Source of the DNA: Motacilla alba alba
Lineage: Eukaryota; Chordata; Aves; Passeriformes; Motacillidae
Direction of reading: 5' to 3'
NCBI RefSeq assembly: GCF_015832195.1
Contig: NC_052016.1
Location: forward strand, 26,371,129-26,435,128
Length of the DNA stretch: 64,000 bases
The position numbers were made by a program, and so were the translations under genes. The notes beneath the pieces were generated by a model that had not been told where the DNA came from, did no database searches, and saw only the letters and a program-made list of their open reading frames with translations. Within the stretch, counting starts at the first letter, position 1; every line of letters begins with the position of its first letter. Positions 32,512-44,125 of this stretch are shown in pieces.

Positions 32512-34339
32512 CTCTAGTCAGATAATTTTATTACTTTTATCAGGTAGTAATATGTCTCTGCTCAGCAGCTGTTTTGAAGGACAGGCCTCATTTTAGTGTG
32601 TTTTTTTTAAACTGATTTTTTAATTCTTTTGGTTTTGCTTTATGAGGAGGAATTAGTGAATTGGACCAGCCAGTACAATCACAAGCTACTTTATACAGCA
32701 GGTATTCCTGATTTGTGTTTTCCCCTCTCCAGATTCTAATAGATAAAAATAATGGTCCTGTTAATGCAAATGCTAATTGCAAATTACTGTTAGGTCAAAA
32801 ACTCAGTGTAGGATCTGTAGTGGATAACTCAGAGGATCATGCACTCTCACCACGTGTGTATTCTGCACAGGCTTGCACCCATTCTGGAGCCAGTGGCATG
32901 TCAGGAGGTAAGTAGACTGGGCACCACCTCACTGCAGAGTCAAACCCTGCTTCTGGATGTTAGGGGCTGCACAGCTGGGTCAATGCCAAATGATGGAGTG
33001 ATGCCTTGGGGCTTCCCTCCATCCCTCCAAAACACTGAGCTATGGGTTGCATATTGTTATCACAGCACTGCAATTAGTACAGGCAGAAAGAACCATGAGA
33101 TGGGTGGCCAGGACAGGTGCTCCCAGTCAGCCTCCTCACCATGTCCTGGTGCTTCCCAGGCTGCAGGTCTGACTCTGGAAGAGCTCTGCATGTGTGCTGG
33201 AACTTGGCAAAGTGGGAGCAGAGCCGTGGCAGTGCTTGTGCTGCTTGTTTGTACTGCTGCTCCTGCAGACTGCTGAGCAGCTTGTTCTGCTGCACGTGAA
33301 CTCCACACAGACTTGCTCTGCTGGGAACACCAATTAAATACAGAAACAGGAATGCATGACTTAGTGAGAAATCACTGAATAAGCCCCTTTCTGGATAATT
33401 GTGTTTGTTTTCACAAATGAAGTCAGGGCAGGGAGGTGTCAGGACTGTGGCCTCAGGTGCAGCAGCCCCTGCAGAATGGGCTGCCAAGATGTCAGGCCAC
33501 AAGGAAGAGAAGCAGCTTTATTCCATGTGTTATGTGGTAGGAATTTTTAATGCTTATAGTGTCTATGGGGCAAGCAAATATCTCTGGTTGGCCAGGTACA
33601 CGCCAGGGCAGTTAGTGCATAATGTAGGCCCTGTGGTATGAAACTAGGAAAGACTGGGTCATCCTGGGGAAATCTGCTTTGATACTGAGCTTACATCAAG
33701 ATCATAGGTGTTCAGATTGAAACCTTAAGCACTCATCTACTTTTTTCTTGTACTGATCACTTCTACACCAGCAATACGTGTTTTGCTTCAGTGGCACTTG
33801 GGTACTCTCAATTCTGTCAGCTTTTTATCAGTGCTTGCAGAACACTGCACAGGTACAGTGCTCAGCTAGGAACCTCTTCCTGGGAACCACTATTAAATTA
33901 ATTTCTCTTAATGAAAGTGTTTCTGGTCTGTCAGGGCCAAAATAGCAGTTTAACTTGTGCCTTTACTGCTAATGTGAAACTTAGACATGCTTTGAGCAGG
34001 ATCCTGTTTCAGTTGCTATCCTAATTTTAATCCTTAGAGTGGAAATTGCCAATAGCTTATGATAGTGCTTTGTATTTTCTTAGCATTTTTCACATCTTCA
34101 AATTCTTTAAGCCTATTAGGTTCTTCATTCACTCAGCAGGTGTTCTAGCCGCTGAGTATCTTGTTGGCCCTCCATCAGGCTTCTTCCAGTTTATTATGGA
34201 AGAATTACTTCTTCCAGTAATTATTATCATTATTATTTATGGTGTTTTTCTTTTAATGTGGGGATTAGAAAATGGCATAGGTTATCTAGTTTGTGCAAAA
34301 AGTGGTGAGTAGTGGGGGGAAATTACTTTCCTCAATCTT

Positions 34340-34840
34340 GTGGCCATGTTTCCGTTCATACAGCTCTAGACACTGCTGACCTGCCTTGCTGCCAGGACCC
34401 ACTGCTGGCTCCTGTGCAGCCTTCTGCTCACCGAGATCCCCCACTGCTTTTCACCAGGGCTGGTCCCAACCAGTCAGTCCCCAGCCTGTATCACTGCAGG
34501 GGTTACTCCCAAACAGATATAGGACTTTGCAGTTGTACTTCTTGAATTCTGTAACACCCCTGTCAGCCCATTCCTCTAGTATGGTGAAGTCCCTCTAAAT
34601 GGCAGCCCCTCTCTCAAGAGTATTGGGTGGTGATCCTAATTTGTGGCATCTGAAAATTTGACTATAGTCTGCTCTGTCACTTCTCCAGATCATTGATAAA
34701 GGTATTAAAAAGGACAATCTCAAGCAGATTTCCACAGTACCCCATTTGTTGTGGGTATCCAGGCAGACAGTGACTACTACCTGCTGAACTAAATCATTCC
34801 TCCATTTGTCCATCTGAAAGAGATTGTCGTTGTCAGTTCA
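34340..34840 (-). mobile_element. CR1 LINE fragment, reverse-transcriptase region (decayed)
   Basis: Read on the minus strand, the order of words matches the CR1 ORF2 palm-to-linker region: the 'ttcatcaatgatctgg' equivalent, the catalytic region, 'ggggctgccattcagaggga', 'caaagtcctgcacctggg' and 'ggtgaaaaggagct'. The catalytic F-A-D-D motif has decayed to F-S-D-A, and stops and frameshifts interrupt the frame. CR1 is the dominant LINE of birds, and it is mostly 5'-truncated and dead, as here. Confidence 0.8.
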
Positions 34841-36609
34841 AGGTTCATGTTCTGCTGATCTTGTATGATAGGAACAATGACAATGCTACACAGAAGAGGT
34901 TGTTATATTGCTTATTTTTAATCAGGAAATTGCATCAGAAATCCAATCCTGACAGAAAGCTAATGGTACAAAGTAAATCACTAAGGAGCTATGCTCAGAT
35001 ATGCTGTGTTTTCTTGGAAAGGCTCTTATTTTCCTTGGAATGTTGCTTTGCCTCCTAGGTACAAGTGAACAGTGAACCAGGGTGGTTTCAAGGAATGTTT
35101 GAAAAGGAGTTTGCTGCTGAGTGGAGCCCTATCTCCTTTACTAAAGAAGTTTCCAGTGAATAAGGCAGGGAAATGGTCTAAAAGATAATGGCTGTATGGT
35201 GAAACTAGATGATTCTGGTTTGCCCAGTTGGACAGTGCTTCTGGGTCAGTCTCTTGCTGGATATGGCTGGAATGACAGTTTAAATTGAAGTCAGGCTCTG
35301 TACCTTAATTTTTAACCTTCTCCCCACCTCCAATGTACTCGAGCCAAAGCCTTAATCCTTGGCATCATTCCTGGTGCAGTTTTCCACCACTGTGTCTATT
35401 TCTGACCCTGCCTGCTGCTTTAGGGCTTTTTGGGGCTGTAACCCCTGTGCTCTCCCAAGACCATAGTTTCTGCTGCTCCCTGACTGGGTGAGTGCCTGCC
35501 TTCTCTCATGCCTGGCCCCAGCCTGCCTTGACTGCAACTATGCTTCTGTCCACCTAGCCTAGCTTAGCCCTAAGCTCTGACTGTGTGGGAGCCATGTAAG
35601 CATTATCCCCATTGTGTTTCTGGTTCTGAGTGTTAGTGTCCCTCCTCCAGGTGGTTAGGCCAAACTCTTCTTAGGTGACTGTTTCCTTTTCAATTTCCAT
35701 TTACTTGGGATAGGGCACAGAAGACCTCTGGTTATAATAATGAAAGCATACAGTGGCTAACAGTCTAGAAAATGAGTTCTTGTTTTGGTAAATGTCAAAC
35801 TTTCTGTTCCTCTGGGTAAGTCTTAAGGAGATACATTTTGATGCTCAATATATTGAGCATTGTCTGCTACTGTTGTCATACTGGAAAGAAGATCTAATAG
35901 TATTAAGAGAAAGAAAAACCTGTCAAGCCACAGCGACACATTTTACTACTTTACTATTTTTCACTTGCCTCATAATTAAAAAATAAATTGAAATCTATCT
36001 GCTTCAGTAGCATTTTTGGTGTATTCCATTTTGGACTGGAGTTGTGCAAAAAATGTCACTGATACATTCTGATTTACATGAATTTGCATACAGTATGAGG
36101 ACCTTCTAGAGTTAATAAAATAAAGCAGCAAGACACTTGTGTTCTCAGAGTGCATCCCTCTTAAATTCTTCCTCAGCTCTTTGTCCTTACAATTCATAAA
36201 GGTTTGCTCTGATGATACAGAGGCTACTTGTCATTCTCATTATTTTACATGTTTTGCCATGGAAGAAGGCTGGAGAGAGACCTATATCCTGCTTCTTGTT
36301 TCTGTTTCTATGATTGACTGGGTTAATTTTGCTTCCAGGTGTGTTGGAACCACTTTTAAGGTAGGTATGGAGATCACTTCTTGTTGGCTGCCTGCAGGTA
36401 GAGAAGCTGAATTTTGCTGCTGCTTTGCCATCAGGAAAGAGCTTCCCTCTGTGAGGAATACCTCTGTAATGATTATCAGGCTGTGAATATACAATAGAAT
36501 AGCTAATGGTATCTGTATCTGGTTCCATCTGGTAAAAAGTCTGGCCTCTCACAGAGTTTGCCTCACAAACAGTTCCCGTTTGAATTGCTGAAAGAAACAC
36601 TGAAATGGG

Positions 36610-37200
36610 TGCACTAGGAAGAACATTGCCAGCAGGTCTAGGGAGGTGATCCTGCCCCTTTAGTGAGCCCTAGTTAGGCACATCTGGAATGCTGTGTTCA
36701 GTTCTGAGCTCCTCAGAACAAGGGACACATGGAGCTCCTGGAGCAGGTCCAGCGGAGGGCAATGAAAATGAATAATGGACTGGAGCATCTTTCTTACGAG
36801 GAAAATCTGAGGCAGCTGGGCCTGTCCAGCCTTGAGAAGAGATTGCTGAGAGAGGATGCTGTCAGTAACAAAAAGTATCTGCCGGAAGGGTGTCAGGAGG
36901 ATGGGTCCAGGCTCTTCTTGGTGATGCCAAGAAATGGGACCAGAGGCAATGGGCAGAAACTGAAACACAGAAGTTCCACCTGAACATGAGGAGGAATTTC
37001 TTTACTGTGCAGTGACTGAACATTGGAACAGACTGGCCAGAGAGGTTGTGGAGTCTTCCTCACTGGAAATGTTCCAGACCCATGTGGACACAATCCTATG
37101 TGCCATATGCTCTAGTATGACTCTGCTTGAGCAGGGGGGTTCGACCATATGATCCACTGTGGTCTCTTCCAGCTTTACCCAGTTTGTGATTCTGTGACAT
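36610..37200 (+). mobile_element. CR1 LINE fragment, 3' part to the terminus
   Basis: The + strand carries the C-terminal part of CR1 ORF2. The peptide ELLEQVQRRAMKM and the words GLEHLSYEE and LEKRLL lie in one frame from 36729, and EHWNR-type text follows after frameshifts. The end is the CR1 tail 'gtctcttccagctttacccagtttgtgattctgtgaca'. It is 5'-truncated and frameshifted. Confidence 0.9.
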
Positions 37201-37979
37201 GGGTGTATTTTATAGAGATGTAAATTTTGTGGTGTAAGCTGTATGCTTCCTTTGCCTATTCTTTCCCCCATCTGTACATGGTTTCCTTTTCTTTGAAATT
37301 TTGGTTTCCTATCTCAGAAACTTTCCTCTATTAATAGTCATCTTTCAATACCTTCCTCAGCACTGTTGCAATAGTCCTTCATCCTCTGACTTCTGCTGTA
37401 ATACACTGGTGTCTTTTATAATTATAGTGTTTATGTTTCTCTGTTCTTTTTAAAGCTGCTAGGGACAGTAGAAACAGTGTCTAAAGAGGAAAATAATAAA
37501 CAACAATCTGAATGTTTTTTCTCAGTTGATTTTTGCAAGATACCCTTGATCAAGTATTTGCTGAGGTATAGCAATGAAAGTCAGGATTAGTAAAGTAGCC
37601 TTTGGGAAGGCTTTTATTGGTAAAAAAACCTAAAAATATCTGTGTATCCTTCCATCTTGGATGAAATATCTCCTCTGTCTTTCTAGGCTATAGAGAATGC
37701 TTCACCTGCTTGTAATTGTAACTGGGTGACTTGGCTGGGCAGGGTTTCTTCCAGTGAAATAAAAATGTCGGATAGTAATGTACAAAGAACACATGAACTG
37801 TGAAGGTTGTGTGAGGAGAGCTTATAAAATAAGTTATTTTTTATCATTTTATTCATTTAGTCATCTGAAGAATTATGCTGAGGAAAGAGTAAAACGGAGG
37901 AAATGGATAGATATTTCTGTGAGATATAGCAGACCTCTTGACATCATGTGTTCTGTTTGACTAGCCTGGTCTCCTATGA

Positions 37980-38200
37980 CAAAATGACCTGCTGATGAGG
38001 AAAAAAAGCTGTGGGTGTTGTCTGTCTAAACTTCAGTAAGGCATTTGACACTGTCTCCCACAGAGCTCTCATGGAGGAACTGGCTGTTCATGGCTTGGAT
38101 GGCAATGCTCTTTATCAAGTAAAAGTGGCTGGATGTCAAGGCCCAGAGAGTGATGGTGAATGAAACGAAATCCAGTTGGCAGCTGTGATTCTGAGGTGGC
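37980..38200 (+). mobile_element. CR1 LINE fragment, reverse-transcriptase core
   Basis: From 38027 the + strand reads LNFSKAFDTVSHRALMEEL, the conserved F-S-K-A-F-D motif of LINE reverse transcriptases with the catalytic Asp. It continues VHGLDGNALY. A frameshift near 38120 moves the rest (KWLDVKAQRVMVNETKSSWQ) into another frame. Beyond about 38200 the match fades. It lies 3' of the CR1 end at 37200 although it represents an earlier part of ORF2, so it is a separate insertion. Confidence 0.85.
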
Positions 38201-41200
38201 AAGAAGCTGTTTGGACACGGTGGTATTGTGCAGGTTTGGTTGATATCCAAACAATTGTTTCCTCGACAATGGGATCTGGCATCTGGTAATGTTCTGAGTC
38301 CCACTCTGTTGAGACAAGCTTGCACAGTCCTCAGCTGAGAGATTATTCATTGATGCAGTAGCATCTGTCTTGAGCAAGTGATGGGAGAAAGCTGAGGTAC
38401 AAAGTTATGGTTTGTGAACTATGTTATGGTACTTGGGCAACCTTCATCTGCTCTTAGGGCTGGGTAAGACAGCTGATTTGGGGAAGCTACCGGAAGATAA
38501 ATACCAAAAGATAAGTAAAACACAAATCCATGCCCAGCTTAGGGTGTAACTTACTCCTGGAGCACTGTGAGGGCAACTGCTGGCTTTTTGGAGAGCAGAG
38601 TGCCCATCTCCTGCTATGCTGGAACAACACCTACATGTGTTGTAGCATCTTTGTCACAGCATATCCTGATGTTTAACACTGTGGGCTGGATAATGATGGA
38701 AAAGTGGGAAGGAGGCAGAATTAAGATGAAGAAGCAAGAATGAAAAGAAGTTTTGCAGGTGAAAACTGAAAATGTGTCAAGCCTCAATCACTTCTTTGAA
38801 TCCAGACCAGAGGTGTTTTAGGGACATACTGCAGTACCTTCCCTGTATGGACACATCAGTTAGATGGAGTATAGCTCCAGACAGCAATGGTTTGAAGGTT
38901 ATTTTACTGACCAAGGATTAAGGAGTCACACTGGTAAGATAGCAAACAGCGTGATAGATGCAGAGATATGATCAGGTTTTTTTTTTTTTTTAGAACTAGC
39001 ACACTTCCAAGTCAGTCAAGGCAGCATGAATGACTGATTAGCAGCTGCTATCAGTTTATGGTAAATATTAGTAAACTTTCTGAGGAGTCAATGGGAGTCA
39101 TTTAGGTTAGTACACTTAATGCTGTGGTGTCTATGATGTCCATGTAAGATCAGTAAGTGCCCAGAGAAGCACTGCTGATAGCACCAGCTATATCAGAGGG
39201 TTTCTTGGAGTAGAGTTTGAAAATATTCTTCTTTTGCAGTTGTTACACTTTATATTTACCAATAAAGAGAAGGCACATAGTGATTATAAAGATCAGCATT
39301 TGAAAATACAAATATATAGTATTTACTGGAAATTTATGTCTCTGCACACAATGAACTAAAATTCTTGACTTTATCTCTTGCCCTCTTTTGAAAGATAGGA
39401 AGCTTCTGTCCTGTGGCTTCTGATGACAGTTCAATACCACTTTCCTGTTCCTACTGGTTCATCCCACAAATGGTGGCAGAAATCAGAGCCCTGCAGCTCA
39501 AATAATCTACCTTGATATTTTGTATCAGGTCTGTCAATCATTACAGTACTGTACAAGGCTATTTCACATCACCCATATGAGCTCTGAGAAAATGACTTTG
39601 TGCTGAGGAGTAATATAATGTTTTGCTTTTACAGTGCTCTACGTTGTACTGCAATATGAAGAGATTGTTTTTTCTTATTATCTGGTGAGATTATTTGCTT
39701 TTTCCATGGACAGAAGCCATACAGATGCCCTTTGCATGTGTAATAAACTCCTTGGCAGCAAGAAGGAATAAACTAGGTTTTTCAGGAGCATTAAATGAGC
39801 AATTAAAAAGCTAGCTGAAAATGCAAATACGTGTTCTCTTATATGAAAAACTTTTACTCTCTGTAGAAGTGTGTGCTAGTTTTGCACAAAAAGGAGACAT
39901 ACTTAAGAAGCAGTTTTGAAGAGTACAACACTGTTTTGAATAAAAATCCTCATGTGTCTGTAGCAAGATAGTCTTCCTGTTAAGGCCTGTCCTTCCAAAA
40001 TCAGTCCTGGAGTAAGCTGTTTTCAAGGTGGGGATCCCCTGGCTCTGAGGAAAGGCAGGAAAGCTTCAGTGACCTCCTAGTCAGAATCCTCGGGGTTTGG
40101 CTCCTCTACCTGCTTGCAGGCAGGTAGGGGCAGTAAATGAATGGAATACCACAGAGAAGGTTTGTGTGGTACTGAGGATGTTCCAGGGAAGTGAGGCCCA
40201 AGCAGTGCTCTGCACTCTCATCTGCATGGATGGATTTAAAGGCTGTAATTTCAGATTTCATAACATCCCTATTGGCTAAGGCAAAGTCCTCTGTTTGTTC
40301 CACAGTGAAGCAGATGGTTCTTCCTAGCATCCCTCTTCTGGAACTCAGGCCTGGCTACGGATTTTCAGGTAAGACATCCTATCTGAGTCTAAGTGGGATG
40401 CAGCACCACCATTTGCTTGGTGTTGTTGCAAGCTTGCTGCTGTGCTATAGGTTAAAAACCAAAACTGCTGGAAGCCTAGTAGATCGTGAGCTTTTTGACC
40501 ATTCTCTTTCAAATTAAATTCCTGTAAATACCTTTTGCCTCTGCTTTTCTCTGGTTTATTTTCTTGGAGCTCAGGGATTGTGAAGGTATCAAAAGCGTTA
40601 AAGTTCTTACATTTTAAAAAAGGCAGCACTTCTGTATCCATTAAAAAGTTCAGTTAACTTTTTCTAGAACAGGTTTAAAGGTTGAAACAGCCTTGCTTGC
40701 CACTGACTTGATTTTTCAAATTATTTACTAAGCACCCGAGATCCCTCAACTTTAGAGGATACAGGGGAGATAATTTCCAAGCAATGATAACATGAAAAGG
40801 AAAGAAGAGCATTCCTTGTTATCTCCTCTTGTATTTATTGATTTCAGGCCAACTAGATTGCCTTTGGTCTCTTTAACCTGCAAGTCTATAATGTGTTGTA
40901 GAACACCTCCAGAGTGAGCAGGAACTTAAAGCAGAACAGTGGTGAAGTATTAGCTGGTAAAGCAGTGTTACTGCCCTGACAGACAGCATCAACTCACAGA
41001 CAGTTGAGTACCCTGTATCAGGTACAGTTGTAGCAAAGAGATTCTCCAGACCCATCACTGCACTACACAGAGTAACTGCTAAACCTGAGCTCCTCAGAAC
41101 ATGAGCACAGATCCTCAGGGACTTTAGGTCTCTGGTTTGGTTCGGTTTCTGATGTTAGTCTGCCCTAGCTAAAAAGGCAGTGGATGACACACATGAGCCT

Positions 41201-41666
41201 ACTGTGTTTCAGGTTTTTCTCGTGTTCTTGGTGTCCTGTGTGAGAATGGCAGGAGGGAAATAGTGAGCAAAGACCTGTTAATATCATTAGATGTTCTCCA
41301 CAAAGCAGGGAGCAACCTCCCTCTCTACACTAGAGAAGAGAGGAGTGTTTTCTATTTGTGAGATAGTGGGGGGTGAAGTAAAGGAGAATAAGAAGCCTCA
41401 GCATGATAGCAATCTATGCCTAGGAATAAACATAGAAAATATTGTACAGTGAAAAGGAAAAAACATCTTAGGGATAGGTTGCTCAAGCCAACAAAACTCT
41501 CTCAATATTAAATGATGTATGAGAAACTTGGAAGTGTAGTTTGAAGACAGATGTCATGCCAGTTACACTCCTTTGACTTCTTACAACAATTTCTGCCAGC
41601 AGATACTGGAAAGTCAGTACCATTTTATGAGTTGCTATTGCTATTATAGGGAATTGCTTCTGGTTG

Positions 41667-41692
41667 TTTTTTTTTTTTTTTTTTTTTTTTTT
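41667..41692. repeat. T26 homopolymer
   Basis: An uninterrupted T run. On the minus strand it accounts for the Lys-rich open frames here. No retroposed gene body is recognised beside it. Confidence 0.95.
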
Positions 41693-43242
41693 CCCTTTGC
41701 CTTTTATTAGCCAAGACCCAGAAGTCACCGATTCTTGGAAGAGTGACATTTGAATAGCTGAAGCTGCAGTGACCTACTTCTTGTAACAGTTTGATAAGAA
41801 GCTCCACGATGGGTCATGCCTGTAAACAGCTGTATCTTGCAAAAACATTTGCTTCATGGGAATTTTAATCTCATCTCTGCCCCTTTGTATCTAACTAAAC
41901 ATGTGAAAGTATAAAGATTTTCCAATGAGTGAGTTTGCAAAACTGAGTTTGTAATGAGTTAAATGGTGCAGAAAATGAGCCCTGACTGATATTTCAAAAT
42001 ATGAGAAATGCTGTAGAGTCACAGCAAGTTAACTCCTCCTTGGAACAGGGTGTAGGCATGGTGGGAGTGTGTGTGTTTGTGGCTTGGCATGCTGGTTTTT
42101 GCTCAAACTTGCTTACCTCCATCTTCTGCCTCTGATTTGGAAAAGATCCTTAGCTGCTTGCACTGCTCTCTACATTTCCCTCCCATCCTCACACCTTTCT
42201 CCCCACTCCCTAATTTTCTTTCTTTATTTCTCTTGTAATCATGCCTTCACTGCCTCTTCAAACCCAGAGTAAAGATGAATCTATAAAACTCTATTGATAG
42301 TTTCAAATCAGTTTCTTGATTTTTAGATGAAAACTGGGTTCTAGCACTTGCTCCTCTTAAATGTGACAAAACAGAGAAATAATGTATTAAATAGTTTATG
42401 GAGAAATTAAAAAGGAAGAGATAAGTATATAATACCTTGACTCTCCCAACTTAATTATTTTCTTTTTTTTTTGGTCAAATAAGGCTTACTGGATTGTCCT
42501 AGAGTTAACTTTTTAGTTGGTTAATATTGAGGCTGTTTACATCAATAACTTACTGCTGTGTAAAGTAACAAATTTGCAAAAGGTTCAGGACAATGATCTT
42601 CTGACTGTTTTTCAAATCAATAGGAATAAATGAGGCATTTCCATTGAAATTACATTTCACTCAGGAATAATTTTGTGAAAATAGGCTGCTACAATTAGAA
42701 GTAACTTAGATTAGTGATGATACATTCTACATCTTTTCCCAAAAGAGAATGGACAAAAAAGTATCTCCCCAATAAAAATACATCCTCAAAAAAGAGCTTT
42801 CTCTTTGTGCTTGTTCATTTGAATAGAGAAAAAAATCAATTTGATGTTAAAGCTTTTCCGTTTACAAAAAAAGTCCCCCCTCAACACAATCAAGTTAACT
42901 AATGGCAAAGCTATTTTTCTGCCAAGAGGCTGCATCATTAAACTGGGAATTAGACAAATGAGATCCTAATGCGTTTTAATAAAAACAATATATTTCTCCC
43001 TTCACTCTAAACCCCTGTAGTCTTGCATATTTTTTGTACTTATGCCACTGGCTATGTGAAGCTCAGTTATAATTGCTCACCTTATAACTCCTTCTGACAC
43101 TTATACCTGGAGCAGATTGCATTACAAGGATGTAGATGTATTCTGATTGCATGGGATATTTTTTAGTTATTCTAGAAATGTTTTCAGGAGAAATTAAGGT
43201 AATTTTGAATGGCTTTTCAACCATTAAAAATGTGAATCTGTT

Positions 43243-43278
43243 ATTTTATGCATTTTATGCATTTTATGCATTTTATGC
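43243..43278. repeat. (ATTTTATGC)4 minisatellite
   Basis: Four exact 9-bp copies in a row. Because 9 is a multiple of 3 they translate as repeated Tyr-Ala-Phe, which is an artefact of the repeat. Confidence 0.97.
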
Positions 43279-43455
43279 ACATCTTACTATTCCACATTGT
43301 TCTATTAAAAATGTGCATTTTGGAAAGAAAAGGCAATATGTAGGAATAGCATTTATCTATGCAACAGTTCTGTTCCTTGGGCATACTGAGACATACTTAT
43401 AACCTTTTGTGAGTAAAACTAAATGTTGTGACTTTTATTTCCTTTTTCCTTGCAG

Positions 43456-43526
43456 CTAATGTTCCAGAAAACTTCCCCATGAATGTGAAGCCAGATTCTT
43501 GTCTCATCACTGCACTGTTGGTTTAA
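43456..43526 (+). other. Candidate alternative terminal exon (speculative)
   Basis: A strong acceptor (TTTCCTTTTTCCTTGCAG) is followed by an open stretch, CT AAT GTT CCA ..., that ends in TAA at 43524-43526. Entered in phase 1, the phase of the ZPLD1 exon 8 and exon 9 donors, it would add 23 residues (ANVPENFPMNVKPDSC plus a short hydrophobic end) instead of the membrane anchor. A strong acceptor plus a short open frame can arise by chance, and the site is 15.6 kb beyond the normal stop. Confidence 0.15.
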
Positions 43527-44053
43527 GCCATTTCACTGAATTCAGCATTCTGGATCCTTCAGCAGTAGCCCAGGACTGCTTGCTTGCCTTTGGGCTCTGA
43601 GCTGGGTTTGATGCCTACCAGTGGGAGGCTGTCAAAGACAGGGAAACCGATTAAAGGGGAGGTTCTCTCATCTTGCAAGTCATGTTTAATTTGTGAATCA
43701 TGTTTAGATGTGAATGCCTTGTACATAAATCTTATAAAATTTTTTAGTTTTCCCATCTGCATGAAAGGTGCTAAGCCATGCTCCCTAACTCTACGAACCC
43801 ATGTTCATCATTACTTTCACCTGTTTGAAATTTCCTACCATTTGTACTCTGTTACTTAAACAAATCAGTTGTTTGATATCCCTGCTGGATTTTTGGCTTC
43901 TCTGTTTTGTGTGGCTTATTATTTCTTTTTTTACCCTAACATGCATGGCTCCTATAAACTCCTTGGGGTTTGTTTCCTTTTGTAACTACTAGTGTTTCAC
44001 ACAGGACATAAAAAAGTTTCAAGCAGCAAACAAGTTCACATGTTGGCAGAGTA

Positions 44054-44125
44054 ATCACAGAATCATCAAGGTTGGAAGAGACCTTGACGATCACCTAATC
44101 GAACAATGGGTCTTCAACACTGTTC
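44054..44125 (-). mobile_element. CR1 LINE 3'-end fragment
   Basis: The + strand text 'aatcacagaatcatcaaggttggaagagaccttgacgatcacctaatcgaac' is the reverse complement of a CR1 3' end, including the ATTCTGTG-type terminal octamer. Only about 70 bp remain. Confidence 0.85.

Larger units (their letters stand above)
27871..34339. other. 3' flank of ZPLD1 without recognised genes
   Basis: AT-rich. It contains a 9-bp-arm inverted repeat at 29602-29621 (CTTTCAGCT / AGCTGAAAG), an LTR-like stretch near 32 kb and a G+C-richer patch at about 32830-33520. The 145-codon frame at 32839-33276 overlaps comparable open frames on both strands, which argues against coding. Confidence 0.7.
38201..44053. other. 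Intergenic stretch without recognised genes
   Basis: Contains T16 at about 38975-38990, T26 at 41667-41692 and the (ATTTTATGC)4 repeat. A candidate terminal exon at 43456 is listed separately. No open frame has a recognisable domain. Confidence 0.65.

Noticed and set aside
32839..33276. 145-codon open frame in a G+C-richer patch
   Set aside because: Equally long frames occur on the opposite strand over the same bases, as expected from few AT-rich stops. No domain is visible.
36187..36600. 137-codon minus-strand frame
   Set aside because: It overlaps a 115-codon + strand frame (36139-36486), has no motif, and sits just before a CR1 insertion.
41625..41807. Lys-rich minus-strand frames
   Set aside because: They are translations of the T26 homopolymer.
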